Shown: positions 35,844-46,335 of the stretch, piece by piece
Layout of the letters: the number at the start of each line of letters is the position of its first letter
Numbering within the stretch: position 1 is the first letter of the stretch
Source of the DNA: Pseudopithomyces maydicus
Taxonomy: Eukaryota > Ascomycota > Dothideomycetes > Pleosporales > Didymosphaeriaceae
Length of the DNA stretch: 64,000 bases
Direction of reading: 5' to 3'
NCBI GenBank assembly: GCA_026873275.1
Contig: JANTUC010000006.1
Location: 868,001 to 932,000 of the forward strand
The notes under the pieces: generated by a model
Databases searched by the model: none
The model's input: the letters and a program-made list of their open reading frames with translations, nothing else
What the model was told of the DNA's origin: nothing
Made by a program: the position numbers and the translations under genes

Positions 35844-37591
35844 GGTGGACGATCAGCCGTCCGACAGCGACGGGGACGTGTGCACAGCGTGAACGTGTGT
35901 GGCGGAGAGGGTGTTTTTAAGAGCAGGATACGTGCAGGGTCGAGGTCGCTGCAGTCGCGGAAGGGAGGGAGCCCGGGGGGCGGTGGTGTCGGCGGTGGAG
36001 GTGGGCTTGGAGCTGCAAGCTTGGTCGAAGCGTGGGTGCAGGTGGTCGATCAAGCACGGGAGCGACGGGAGGATGCAGGCATCTGGTGAGTCGGGGGCGT
36101 CGGTTCAGATGGATAATAAGCAGCGGACGGGCAGGTGCTAGCAACGGCGCTGCGGAAGGGCGAGAGGCTTTGGCCAGCAATGGAGCAGACAGGCAAGCAG
36201 GCAGGCTCAGTAGATTTCGGGGTGGTTGGCTAGTGCGTCTCTCGGTGTGCTTGCTCCATGGTCGTTCCTCACGAACGCGACACGGTAACTAACCGCTTTG
36301 GGCCCCTAAGTGCCGCCAGGCCATGGTTTCACCACAACCATTCCCATCGAGATGCACGCCTGAGGGGGCAGCCCGGAGCCTGTGCCGCCGCCGAGCGTCT
36401 CTGGCCGTCTGCTCCTGGCGACAGTCATTCTGCCATGCACAAAGAAAGAAAAACAAGCAGACGTCGCCGCCAGCTGAGGAGAGAGACAGCCAGCCGGGCT
36501 GGCCCTCTCACGCCGCTGCTGCTGCTGCTAAACATGCTCGACGCGCTGCAGCACCCGTACTTAGACGGCAGACTGCAGACCGCCTGATCTTCGGTGCACC
36601 TTTGGCCGCTGACCTTGGTGCGCCTGGCGAATGAGACGACACGCACGCCGGGATGCCCGCACGCCATTCGCACCCAGCGCCCAGCTTCCAATGCATCCAA
36701 TGCACCGCCTGGAGTGGAGCGCGGCCGTCGAGCGCATCATGTAGGATTCCCCGGATACGAGATGCTCACCGCAGCAACCCACCTCGGTGTACCACTCGCT
36801 GTACCGTACCTGAGTACCTGAATCCACCCGAATCCACCTGAACCGTGAACGTCGGTCGCACGCTTAGTAAAGCACCTTTGCCCTCCGGAACGGATGCATG
36901 CAACGCAAACGATGAATGTAGCACGATTCAGCAAGCACCTGTTCTGCACACGCCTGGTCCTGGACACTGGCGACTCGGCCCTCTCGGCCAGAGCAATCTA
37001 TGCCCTTGTCCACACTTCCCATGCGCTCTGACATTGGACATTGCCATCTTTGAAACGCCCCTCGACATTGCAATCGATCTCACTCCTTTGATTAACGTCG
37101 ACGCCCAGCTGCGTCTCGGATAGAAAACCCGCGTCAGTCTCACGTCGGATGCCACCTGCCTGCCTGCTGTCAGCACGCCAGACACGTCGCTCGCGCTCCA
37201 TGTGGCATATAATCAATGCCAGCCTTCAAACGCTCCGCCTCTCTTGCACGCCCTCCCCACCATTGCTGCTGCCGTCGCTGATCCGAACCCTGCTCGAAAC
37301 ATTCCGCAACCTGTCATCCCAGATGCCTCCTGTCCAGAGTCGCATTGTGGCACGACAAGTCCATGCTCGTCGTGGCCGATATTGAGCGACCCCGACAATC
37401 TGCATCCAACGCTCCTTCCCAACCGAGCATCTCGGTTGTTCTGGCCCTACGCCCTCCATGGAGCCGCCGCCATATTACCCAGTGCAGAACCCCGACGTCT
37501 TGTCATAAACTCGCAGACCATCTCGCCTACTCGCCTAGAGCATTGCCAACCGAGTAAACCCGCCTGTGCACAACTTCCCCGAAACTAACCC
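35844..37591. other. Spacer of about 1.7 kb without a supported gene
   Basis: Upstream of Cac2 and downstream of the RWD gene, so the Cac2 promoter lies at its left end. Open frames here lack domains and overlap on both strands. Confidence 0.5.
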
Positions 37592-38305
37592 TCACTTTAT
37601 TCCAGCAGCCTTTAAAAACGCCTCTCGCCTCTCCTCGCTATGCAGCGCCTTGACTACCTCTGCCATGGTCTCCGTCTCCCTGATTCCGCCGCCATGCTCA
37701 AACTCCCATAGCTCCATCTCCTCGTACCGCACCTGGAAAGCCTGCCAGTTTTCCGCCTTCAATGTGTTGACGTGTTCGGTGACAGCTGGTGCAGGACCGG
37801 AGAAGATCATGATGCCCGGGTAGCCAGACTTCGTGACGCCGGATAGACCAGCCGGCGAGAGTGCAAGCTTGCGTTTCGACAGCGCAAGGAGGTGGTGCAG
37901 CCAGATGATCACTGTCTTGGACGGTGCGGGCCTCGTTGACGGGTCAGCTGCACCTGTTGCACCTGCATCTGCTTGCGAAGCAGACGTATTTGCATCAAGT
38001 AGGTCCTGAAATGATGCTACGATGGCGTCGAGTGCCTCTTCGCCCTCGACGAGCTGAAGGCCTTTGATCGCGGCCCTCGTTTGTTCTCGCAAATCGTTCT
38101 TTTGCGCATCCCTCACGGCCAACACATCAGGAAAGCCTGTTTCAGGGTAGTCCTCTGGTATCCTCAATTCCAGCAGCCCACCATCAGAGGAGAATTTTAG
38201 GTCGCGACTTTTTGTGTCGTAGGCGACCTGTTCGGGATACATGGCTTTAAGAAGCTCCAGCTCTGTTGCAAAACGGGACTCGTCATCTTGAGACATGTTT
38301 TGCAT
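37592..38305 (-). CDS. RWD domain protein with DUF1115 (RWDD2-like)
   Basis: Intronless, 237 residues. An RWD domain occupies about residues 8-115 (ATELELLKAMYPEQVAYD, then LELRIPEDYPETGFPDVLAV). A C-terminal DUF1115 region follows (IIWLHHLLALSKRKLALSPA, GLSGVTKSGYPGIMIFSGP, WQAFQVRYEEMELWEFEHG). This combination matches the RWDD2 family, whose role is poorly known; RWD folds mediate protein contacts, often near ubiquitin pathways. Met4 (MSQDDESRF) is an equally likely start. Confidence 0.88.
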   Translation of the reverse strand: MQNMSQDDESRFATELELLKAMYPEQVAYDTKSRDLKFSSDGGLLELRIPEDYPETGFPDVLAVRDAQKNDLREQTRAAIKGLQLVEGEEALDAIVASFQDLLDANTSASQADAGATGAADPSTRPAPSKTVIIWLHHLLALSKRKLALSPAGLSGVTKSGYPGIMIFSGPAPAVTEHVNTLKAENWQAFQVRYEEMELWEFEHGGGIRETETMAEVVKALHSEERREAFLKAAGIK

Positions 38306-38815
38306 GTATACTGTAGCGTTGTCGCGTGAATGCCTGGATACCTAAGTGTGTGGTCTTGCATTTGACTGCCTCCATCCTACTTTCGAAGCGAGATGCTAGA
38401 ATCTCTATGACGTCATTCGCAGCATTTGGAAATAGCATCCCACATGACACGCTAGAGGAAGCAACTGAAATTGTGACTCTACGGATCCACCTCGCATTAT
38501 ATTGCCTCGTAATATGCATCTCATATTCAATGTACGACGGTGCATACGCTACGCAAGCACTGCCTTCGTTGGTACCGAATAACTGAACACAGCTACGCGA
38601 GGCGTTCGCTAGACAAGAACAAACACAAATCATCTTCCATGTATGAGCTGAGCTGAGCTGACAATCAAACCACTTTGCATCAGTTACTCGGAATATTGAC
38701 CTGCTGAAGTTCCATATCATTGAATCAGTGTGGCGAATTCTCTACCTTCTCATCTTCGAAGCACCTGACTATTCTTTCAGCATTCTACCACTGAGGCCAA
38801 ACGACCCTATTCAGC
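38306..38815. promoter_or_regulatory. Divergent promoter region between the RWD and SDR genes
   Basis: 510 bp between divergent start codons. It holds a short GAGCT repeat (about 38646-38660) and no gene. Confidence 0.5.
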
Positions 38816-39889
38816 ATGTCTACCAAACCACTGATTCTCATCACCGGTGCAACTGGTCACGTTGGTTTCCGCACTCTCCGCGTCGCTCTACAGTCTAACT
38901 ATGCCGTCCGCGTCGCCATCCGCAAGCCAGAGCAGGAAAACCAGATTAAGAGTGTCGCCTCAATGCAGCCATATCTCGAGCATCTGTCTTTCATACTCGT
39001 CCCTGATATGGCCGCTCCAGATGCCTTCAGCGCCGCTATCAAAGGCGTTGCCTACGTAATTCATGTTGCCTCTCCCGTCCCAATGAAGCCTGATGTGCAA
39101 GCCTCGCTCGAGGAAGGAAAGAGCTTCCGACAAGTCATGTACGATCCCGCTGTCAAGGGAACGCTCGAAATCCTCCGTGCAGCAGCAGCAGAGAAAGGTG
39201 TGAAGCGCGTCATCATCACTGCCTCCGGAAATATCCTCTCCTGTACAGTTGGCATATCGGGTTGTGCCCCCACAGACATCCGGCCATGTCCAAGTGACGA
39301 AGAGACGGACGCAGTGACGATCCCGGGCCAGGCGTACAAGACTTCGAAAATCCTTGCCGTGACTGCAGCGCAGAAATTCATGGCGGAGGAAGCGCGGGAA
39401 TTCGACATCGTGATTGCGTGTCCAGGGTACGTTCAAGGCGCTCATGAGCTCGCGCGCAGTGTGGAAGAGCTGCGAACATCAACGAGCCAAGCTACTGTAG
39501 ACATTGCAGTTGGAACAGCATTGGGCATGCCACCACTCGCACCGCCACTTCATAACCAAATATGGGTTGAAGATGTAGCCAGAGCGCATGTCGAAGCGCT
39601 CTCCTGTCCGAACGTCAAAGCAAACGACGTTTTGGTACTGACGGGTAGTGGACAGCATAGCGCGAGTTGGGAAGACGTTGGAAAACTGACACAGGAGCTG
39701 TTCCCTAAAGAAGTCGAAGACGGTGTGTTGCAACCGAAGCTGGACCAGAAGGGGTTCGCCCTGCCGTTCGATGGCAGAGGCACGGAAGAAAAACTTGGCT
39801 TTCAGTTCGCCCCCGCATCGGTTTGGGTGAAAGAAACGGTCGCACAGTATCTCCAACTCTTATCGTCCAGGCAGGTACCAGCATCCTAA
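38816..39889 (+). CDS. Extended SDR, NAD(P)-dependent epimerase / DFR-like reductase
   Basis: Intronless cytosolic oxidoreductase of 357 residues. The Rossmann fold opens with LILITGATGHVGFRTLRVAL, followed by AIRKPEQ, where the basic residues favour NADP(H). GVAYVIHVASPVP and the ITASGNILSC strand carry the usual Ser position, and the catalytic pair is YKTSK. This layout is that of dihydroflavonol-4-reductase/cinnamoyl-CoA-reductase-like enzymes, which in fungi reduce carbonyls of many small molecules. The substrate is unknown. It does not adjoin an obvious biosynthetic cluster; the peptide cluster starts about 2.1 kb further right, with the RTA1-like gene between. Confidence 0.87.
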   Translation: MSTKPLILITGATGHVGFRTLRVALQSNYAVRVAIRKPEQENQIKSVASMQPYLEHLSFILVPDMAAPDAFSAAIKGVAYVIHVASPVPMKPDVQASLEEGKSFRQVMYDPAVKGTLEILRAAAAEKGVKRVIITASGNILSCTVGISGCAPTDIRPCPSDEETDAVTIPGQAYKTSKILAVTAAQKFMAEEAREFDIVIACPGYVQGAHELARSVEELRTSTSQATVDIAVGTALGMPPLAPPLHNQIWVEDVARAHVEALSCPNVKANDVLVLTGSGQHSASWEDVGKLTQELFPKEVEDGVLQPKLDQKGFALPFDGRGTEEKLGFQFAPASVWVKETVAQYLQLLSSRQVPAS

Positions 39890-40107
39890 TCACCCTCGTG
39901 AGTGCTAGTCCTACAGGTTTGAGCATCCCGTATGCCGTAGCTGCGTTATTGGAAAAATGACTTCTCAGGCTAGGGCCATAGGCATTGACGCTCAAAGAAT
40001 CCGAAATCTTGAAAGCTTCCCTCATATTCACCAAATGTCTTCGATCGGCGTATTTGTCAAGGGCCCCATGGTGATGTGAAAAAGTCAGTGCCTCCAGCCA
40101 TCACAAG

Positions 40108-41236
40108 CTACCTCCCCACGCCCATCTTCTTCATCACCACTCCCTCTTCATCACCAATCTCCCCACTAACTTCCTCATACACATAATCCCCCTCAATTTT
40201 CCCTTCCAGCACACCCGGCCTCGCCTCCACAACCGCCCAAACCGCTACTCCAACCAACACAGGTGCACACTCCAACGCATAAAAATACACCTCGTTCGAT
40301 GCCAAGCTCGTCAAGTGCCCATTCAACAACCCACTCAGCTCAACCAGACGATAAACAACTCTTGTCGTCACAGCCCCCAGGCTGAACAGTACCGCGAACA
40401 AGACACGTCTCCGCGCCTTCCACGCCACAACCTCGGCGTCGGTCTCTTGATTGGAGTTCGGCAGAGGGCGTTGTTCTGATAGTCGCCTGTAGATGAGGAC
40501 CGCGAGGGTAAGCGCGAATATGAGGAGAGCGAGGTGTAGCGCGAGGCCGAAGAGGTACCATTTTATGCCGAGCATGGCGGTGGGGGCGGACGGTGTGGTC
40601 GGGGTGGGACGGTGCTTGGGGATGATCATGATGGCGGCTAGGAGTTGGAGTAAGAGCAGGGGTGGAGGAGCGAGTAGCAGGATGCGGGAATGGGTGTGGT
40701 GAGCATCGGGGAGGATGATGGCGAGGAGGCGTGTGAGTATGAAGCTTGTGAGTCCGGTAACCACTGTCGAGGAATCAGCGCCATTTCCTTTTCTTCTTTT
40801 TCTTTTCTTCAAGGTATTGGCGAACACGGACAAGGAATCAGGCCCGTATATGTACAACATATAAAATTCCAAAACTCACATATAGGACACACCAAAACTA
40901 CCAAATCACTCCCCGCTATGAACACCACCTCCTGCATATCCCTCGTACTCAACACCCTCAACACATATCCCGTCAACAACACCACCGAGATAAGCCCCCC
41001 TCCGCACGGCACGATGAACTCTCCCCAGCCGTGCAAGTGGCGGTTACGAACCCGTCTGATGGATAGCACGTACGCTCCTACGAGGATCGCGGCGAGAGTG
41101 CTGAGTGCGAGAGAAGCGGCGAAAGATGGGTAGTAGGGGCGGGAGAGGTAGCCGCACGTGCCGGGGGAACCCAGCCGTTGGAGTCGGGGGTTATATCGGG
41201 GGGTGGACAGGTTTGCGATGTGGAGGGGGTTGGCAT
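40108..41236 (-). CDS. RTA1-like membrane protein (frame break)
   Basis: Seven-helix membrane protein of the fungal RTA1-like type (lipid-translocating exporter/stress resistance family). Exons 41236-40880 and 40763-40108, intron 116 bp (GTGAGT..CAG, branch CTGAT), 337 residues after correction. The start is MPTPSTSQTCPPPDITPDSN. GWVPP is followed in another frame by GTCGYLSRPYYPSFAASL; a base is missing in the G5 run at 41163-41167. Later blocks: GWGEFIVPCGGGLISVVLL, VTGLTSFILTRLLA, LLLAPPPLLLLQLLAAIMI and RVVYRLVELSGLLNGHLTS, the last matching the RTA1 motif RxxYRxxE. The C-terminus is acidic then basic. The family call is moderate because RTA1 resembles other fungal seven-helix groups. Confidence 0.72.
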
Positions 41237-42026
41237 GGTGGGTTGGTGGGGTAGATGGGATGGGAGAGTGAGGGCTTATGAAGGGGCGTTGTGCGTGAAT
41301 GTATGTGTGTGTATACACGTTTGTGATTATATATGACCCATTCGCTCGCTCTCGCTCGACGGAGAAGAAAGCCAGCAGATCAGGTAGAAGGGGGAATCTA
41401 GCTGGCCTGAGGTCTCGATTACATAGACACGGACGATCAGCCAGGTGGTATACATGTATGTGAGGCTCACAAAAAAAGGTAGTTTTCACAAAAAAAAATA
41501 GATACAAACGGGTCGGATGAATACAAACGTACGTACATCGACATAGCACAACTACAGATACAAGAAAAGGCAACCCGGGCACGACCCACCTACACTATGT
41601 ACCCATGCGCCAAGCTCCTAGTCTAGCCCCCAACTGCACAATCCTCCGCCGCAATGCGGGGGCCGCACGAGCGCCCACTCCACCCACCTTCCCCATCGGA
41701 GCTCGCGCTTCACAGCGGGGCGATAGTTGAGCTGCTACAGTAGCCAGCACGGCCTTGGCATGGGTAAGCTTTGCGAGCGGTGCTCAGCTGATGCTTCGGG
41801 GCGATGTTTATGCGGGTTACCCAGGTGTCATCCTTATCTGTTCGGAGGATTGGTTACTGGGTGTCATGGATAGTGTGGTGCGGAGCTTTGTTTCGTCCGA
41901 AATGGGAGACTAGTGTTGATGAGATCGCTACGGTACGTACGTGCGGTACTAGGTTGCTGAGGCTATAATGCTGCACTGTACATACGTACGTACGTAACGT
42001 GTGGTATCTATACGTGCGAGTCTCGC
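41237..42026. other. Spacer with (TACG)n repeat, no supported gene
   Basis: 790 bp, GC-rich in part, with a TACG tetramer repeat near 41981-41996 and a GCTC-rich patch near 41341. It marks the left border of the peptide cluster. Confidence 0.5.
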
Positions 42027-43070
42027 TCACTGACCGCAGCGTGCAGGCGGAGTGCGTGGACCGCGATATGTGTGTCCTAGATGGAGGGAAGAAATGTCAG
42101 TCATCGTTGAAAAGAAGTACTCTAGAATCCACCAGAAAAGGATAAAAGGGGACAAATTCTCACCTTCAGGCGTGGTAATCAACTTCTCTTCCTCCGTAAA
42201 AGAATGCCCCCGAGTCCACTTCTGCACAGCGTCCCAATTCACGCACGCAGAGTCGACCGTATTATTCGCAAACGCAACGCCCGGCTTATCCGGGTTCCAC
42301 GCAATGGCCCTGACGCCAAGGTCTGGCTGGCATATGAGCCTCTTGCGGAGCGTCTCGATACAGTGATCGATGTGCGGGGGAAGTACGGCTCATTGTTCAT
42401 GCCGTGGTGCTCTGTTTCGTTAGTGTCCGCGTTCTGGCAGCCGATACCGGCAACTTGGTGTCGGATGGAGTCCAGGCAGTGTAGGTGGTGGTAGACGTTC
42501 ATAGAGACCCAGACGTCACCCGAGTTGTCGTTGAGGGGGATGCTCTCGAGGTCGAGCGCGTCTAGTGATTCAGATGGGACGCGTATAGAGTAGCCTGATT
42601 TGAGATGTGGTGTCAGTGATAGGATGAGAGTGTTGTGAATGGGACATACCGTCCATCATTTCCATCCACAAGGCAGTCCTTTCTGGAGTGGGAAAGCCTT
42701 GGTAGGGACTTGCATGACCATGGCCCTCGAGCTCGTGATGAGTGAGGGTCAAAGGCTCGGAAGATATGGCTTCGAATGCCGGCGCTTGATAATTGCTAAA
42801 GTCAGCTTCATGGAGAATTATTCCTGACCATCGTGCAAACTCACAAGGTACTAATGAATATTGCGCGAGCTGATCACTTGGGGTTCTTGAACCCACACCT
42901 TTCATAAACCACCCGACCAAAAGCCCTACGGTGAAGACAATAGCGTTGATAACCAATTGCCTGACATTGTACGTGCTGCTTCTCCACAGCGCATAACGAT
43001 TGTCTCTTTGCAATGATGTCTCTTCACCATCCTCCTCGCTACGAAGTGGCGCATATTTTTGGTCCGGCAT
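42027..43070 (-). CDS. UstYa family oxidase (DUF3328), first copy in the peptide cluster (frame break)
   Basis: Member of the UstYa family, membrane-anchored enzymes that carry out oxidative cyclisation in fungal ribosomal peptide and related pathways. Four exons: 43070-42845, 42784-42650, 42594-42164 and 42076-42027, 280 residues after correction. The start MPDQKYAPLRSEEDGEE fits the family; an upstream Met (43127) is less typical. One transmembrane helix follows (LVINAIVFTVGLLVGWF). SPAFEAI and SPYQGFPTPERTALW match the family's middle. The two signature motifs are HHLHCLDSIR and, after the frame break, HIDHCIETLR. The break is one missing base in the G5 run at 42376-42380, between the two motifs. 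The first intron uses an AAG acceptor that yields SPAFEAI. It is transcribed away from the precursor gene, sharing the 741 bp spacer with it. Confidence 0.88.
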
Positions 43071-43811
43071 AGTCGGAATTTGCGAAGAGCGGTATACCGG
43101 AGGCACCAGCGGATGTGTAATCTGCAAGAAGAAAATTCACGTGACGAAACTTGATCTGCTGGGCCTGGACTTCGCAACCACGCTTCCGATCTGCATATGA
43201 CAGCGGTTCAACAGGGAATATAGCGTCACACGGCCACTATCCAGGTGGTTGGAAGAGCGTTCCTGGACCTGTATCAGAACTTATGAAGGAGGAATGAGAC
43301 TAGGTATGGAATCACCTTTCCGAGTGGTGGAAACTAACAGGAACAGTGAAGGGGCTGAACACGATTGGTAGAGGCCTCTCTCGGGCGAAAGCACAATGTA
43401 ACACGGCAGCACTGCAAGAGTATGATCAGGGCTAAGAAACCGTGCAGACATGACTCTGACCGAGACCAGGACCGCCATTGACGACGGTGGTGGCCACTTT
43501 GTTGGATAAGGAAGGTGAGGTGTTTACAACCCCGCCAGGCGTCCAAGACCAGTCTCTTGGCGGAATGCCGTCAGCTCGGCACTCCACCCGACTTCCTTCA
43601 GGATCATTGAAGTCCTATGCCGAGCATTCTAACAAGAGTAGGTATCGATAACGTTACCCTGTGTGACATTCATGGGGCGTGTAGCACTACCGGTCGTTTT
43701 GGAACATGTAGATCTAGGTCCGTATATATTGAGCTTATCATCCTTAAGGGTAATCCTCGCCGCTCTTCCTACCCCATCTCACACCACCTGAATACCCTTC
43801 CAGTGACCAAA
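43071..43811. promoter_or_regulatory. Shared divergent promoter of UstYa-1 and the peptide precursor
   Basis: 741 bp between divergent start codons. A TATATATT box at about 43723-43730 lies some 85 bp before the precursor ATG. CGGAATGCCG at 43561-43570 has the CGG..CCG form bound by Zn2Cys6 regulators; whether it is used is inference. No gene seen. Confidence 0.5.
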
Positions 43812-44428
43812 ATGCGTGTCTCCACTGCCTCTGCCATCCTCGGGCTTACTGCTGGCTTTGCCAGTGCGGCTCCTGTCCAGCCCAAGGAGGTCGCCAACCG
43901 CGATGCTGCCCCCCAGTGGTACGATATCACGTACGTTGACAAGGTTAAGCGTGAGGCCGCTGAGAAGAGCCGTGACGCTGCTCCTCAGTGGTACGGTGAG
44001 TCTTCTTTCTTTGCAAATCCCATGTAGTTTTCATCATGCTCACTGTTTCAACAGACATTACCTACGTCGACAAGAAGCGGGAGGTTGAGGCTGAGGAGAA
44101 GCGTAAGGCCGACCCTCAGTGGTACGATATCACTTACGTCGACAAGAAGCGCGAGGTTGAGGCCGAGGAGAAGCGCAAGGCTGATCCTCAATGGTACGAC
44201 ATTACCTATGTTGACAAGAAGCGTGAGGTCGAGGCAGAGGAGAAGCGTAAGGCTGACCCTCAGTGGTACGACATCACCTACGTTGACAAGCGCACTGAGG
44301 AGGAGAAGCGCAAGGCCGACCCTCAGTGGTATGACATTACCTACGTTGACAAGCGTACGGAGGAGGAGAAGCGCAAGGCTGATCCCCAGTGGTACGACAT
44401 CACCTACGTTGACAAGCGTGACGAGTAG
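43812..44428 (+). CDS. Ribosomal peptide (RiPP) precursor with seven repeated cores
   Basis: Secreted precursor of 185 residues, exons 43812-43995 and 44055-44428, intron 59 bp (GTGAGT..CAG). The first about 20 residues (MRVSTASAILGLTAGFASA) form a signal peptide. Then follow seven copies of PQWYDITYVDK: two with the leader DAAP and five with KADP. They are separated by acidic spacers (EVEAEE or TEEE) bounded by Lys-Arg, the Kex2 protease site. This matches the architecture of dikaritin precursors such as ustiloxin UstA: signal peptide, tandem cores, Kex2 sites, UstYa genes next door. The Tyr-x-Ile of YDI is the same spacing that UstYa-type enzymes cross-link in ustiloxins. The repeat unit is 72 bp (24 residues) for three units and 63 bp (21) for two. 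The intron splits the second core between Tyr and Asp. I recognise no known peptide with this core. Confidence 0.93.
44055..44419 (+). repeat. Coding tandem repeat of the precursor (72/63 bp units)
   Basis: Near-identical units at the DNA level: three of 72 bp then two of 63 bp, plus a partial last unit. Base differences are mainly silent, so the peptide core is conserved more strictly than the DNA, consistent with purifying selection or recent homogenisation. Confidence 0.85.
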
Positions 44429-45064
44429 AGCATGATGTCAACATGCAATGCTTAGTCCTGCTGAATGGAGAAGCACGGGAGTTGTATAGACACCTGTGGC
44501 TGTATGTCTTTACGAATAAATACGAACAAATACGAACAGATACGAATAAATGACTAAGTGCATAAACATTTTGTTGTAATGTGCGAATAACGTTGAAGAA
44601 GCCAGCAGTTGCCTGTATCCAAGCCTCAAATTCAAAACCCAAAATCTCCCCGAGATGCTTGACGTGATTCTTATCATTGGCCTAGTCAGGTCAATGTGAC
44701 GACCGACGTCAGTCCGGCACCTTCCTATTCCGTCCTAAGCGTAGGATCTACTCGGGCGTATGAACCTACATATTGGATAACAGTGACATTCTTACTTCAC
44801 CTGGGCAGCACTTGGAAACTTGGCCCCCTTGGCAGCGGGCTGATGTTGAGACAAGCACTGCAGCATATTACGCGTCTATCGTGAGCGACTCGAACCCCTG
44901 TTTTTACTTTAAACTCACATTCTTATGAAGCGCCTCGGCATACTTTAGCTCGAAATTGCTGACATAACCCTCTACCCTAAGATTGTCGTCTAAGGTCCAA
45001 GTCTTCTTACTCCATCTTGATTTCAGACGTCGTGTCGAGTCATTTGTTGGGTCACTGCACCAGG
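44429..45064. other. Spacer between the precursor and the second UstYa gene
   Basis: 636 bp. It holds the precursor's 3' region with a 10-bp tandem repeat, and the promoter of the second UstYa gene. No supported gene. Confidence 0.5.
44511..44550. repeat. Four tandem copies of a 10-bp unit (TACGAAYARA)
   Basis: Directly downstream of the precursor stop codon, probably within its 3' untranslated region. The copies differ by one or two bases. Confidence 0.85.
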
Positions 45065-46074
45065 ATGGAGCCTTCAGATGAGCGGCTAAACTTTGAGGAT
45101 CTGGGAAGCACACATCATACACCTGAATATGCATCAGAACGATCACCGCATAGCGAAGAATTCGATGCGGAGAAATCCCATCTATTGGGCGAAAGCAGCG
45201 AGACTACTCACAAAAGCTCATGGAGAAGTCGCTGGGCTTGGTCCACTAGAGTGTTAACTTCCGTTACGGTGCTAAATATTGTTCTATTCCTGATCTCAAT
45301 AACGATACTATTATCATCCACGAGGACAAAACAATTTTCCGACCAAGATCACTGGAAGGCAACATCTGCATACTGTAAATTCTCTCTCGCCACACTCCAA
45401 TAGACCTTTTGCTAATTTTGAAACCCAAAAATATAGCCCCAGTATTTGATCGCTTTAACATCCCAAAACACACCCGTGTAACAAACGGCTCATTCTGGGA
45501 CACTAATCCCCCATCCATTTGGCGCACACGTACCGGCCCCGACGCAGACGCCGCATGGGAAGCCATAGGAAGTAACATCCAACCCATTATCATTACCTCC
45601 TCCGACGTCCGTAAGCTTGGTAAAGATCCCTCTATCGCCGTAAAAGCCCCACCTGAGCTCAATCTCGGACCCGACGCCTACATTGCCGGCATGGACGTCT
45701 TCCACCACCTCCATTGTCTGGACAAACTGCGCCGCGAGATCTCATACAAGCATTACCATGAGGCAGAGGAGGGCCCATATCCTGGATCCGAGCTGCATGA
45801 GGCGCATATAAATCATTGCCTGGATGTCCTTGCACAGGCGCTGCGGTGCACGGGAAGCGTAGATATGGTGACATTTAATTGGGTGGAGGGGCATCGCATG
45901 CCGCAGCCGGATTTCAACAATAACAAGGTTTGTAGAGATTTCGAGGCGTTGAGAGTGTGGGCGGGGGAAAATGGCGTGGGGGCTGAGGCACTGGAGATGC
46001 TCGGGCATCCGCCACCAGGGGCGGTGATTGTACCGGAGTTTCACCCGAAGCATGAGGGGCGTGATACACAGTAA
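45065..46074 (+). CDS. UstYa family oxidase (DUF3328), second copy in the peptide cluster
   Basis: Second UstYa-type protein, 315 residues, exons 45065-45374 and 45437-46074 with a 62 bp intron (GTAAAT..TAG, branch GCTAAT). The start is MEPSDERLNFEDLGS. A polar, acidic N-terminus precedes one membrane helix (VLNIVLFLISITILLS). The family segment SPVFDRFNIPKHTRVTNGSF spans the splice site. The signature motifs HHLHCLDKLRR and HINHCLDVLAQ are intact, and this gene has no frame break. In ustiloxin-type clusters two UstYa homologues (UstYa and UstYb) are usually both needed, so a pair around the precursor is what the pathway would call for. It is not a recent duplicate of the first copy; the two proteins are clearly different in sequence. 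Confidence 0.93.
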
Positions 46075-46335
46075 AAACGAAATACAGATTTAAGTATGAG
46101 CTGATTCTATGTAACACAATGTGAAAACGAATAATAAATGCCAAGAAAAGGTGTATGTACTACAACATTGGGCTAGGAATACTGCGAGCTGGCCATGAGG
46201 ACTAAGCCAATCGACTCTAACTACAGGCAGAGTTTAAGTGACAACGCTTGACAGTTGAAGGTATCGGGACATCACTGGTACTAATAATATCTGCCAGTTC
46301 ATAGTACATATATATGTTGACCAAGAACCACATAT

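Noticed and set aside
30457..42380. Reading the broken DUF6536, Cac2, RTA1-like and UstYa genes as pseudogenes.
   Set aside because: Each needs only one base per break, all in the same direction in homopolymers, and both sides of each break keep conserved motifs; Cac2 alone has two.
44055..44419. Tandem repeat considered as a CRISPR-like or satellite array.
   Set aside because: It is an in-frame coding repeat with mostly silent differences, a signal peptide upstream and Kex2 sites; eukaryotic context.
44840..44900. Sequence with a GGTTCGAGTC-like piece on the minus strand, considered as a tRNA T-arm.
   Set aside because: The stem does not pair and no acceptor, D or anticodon arm fits around it.
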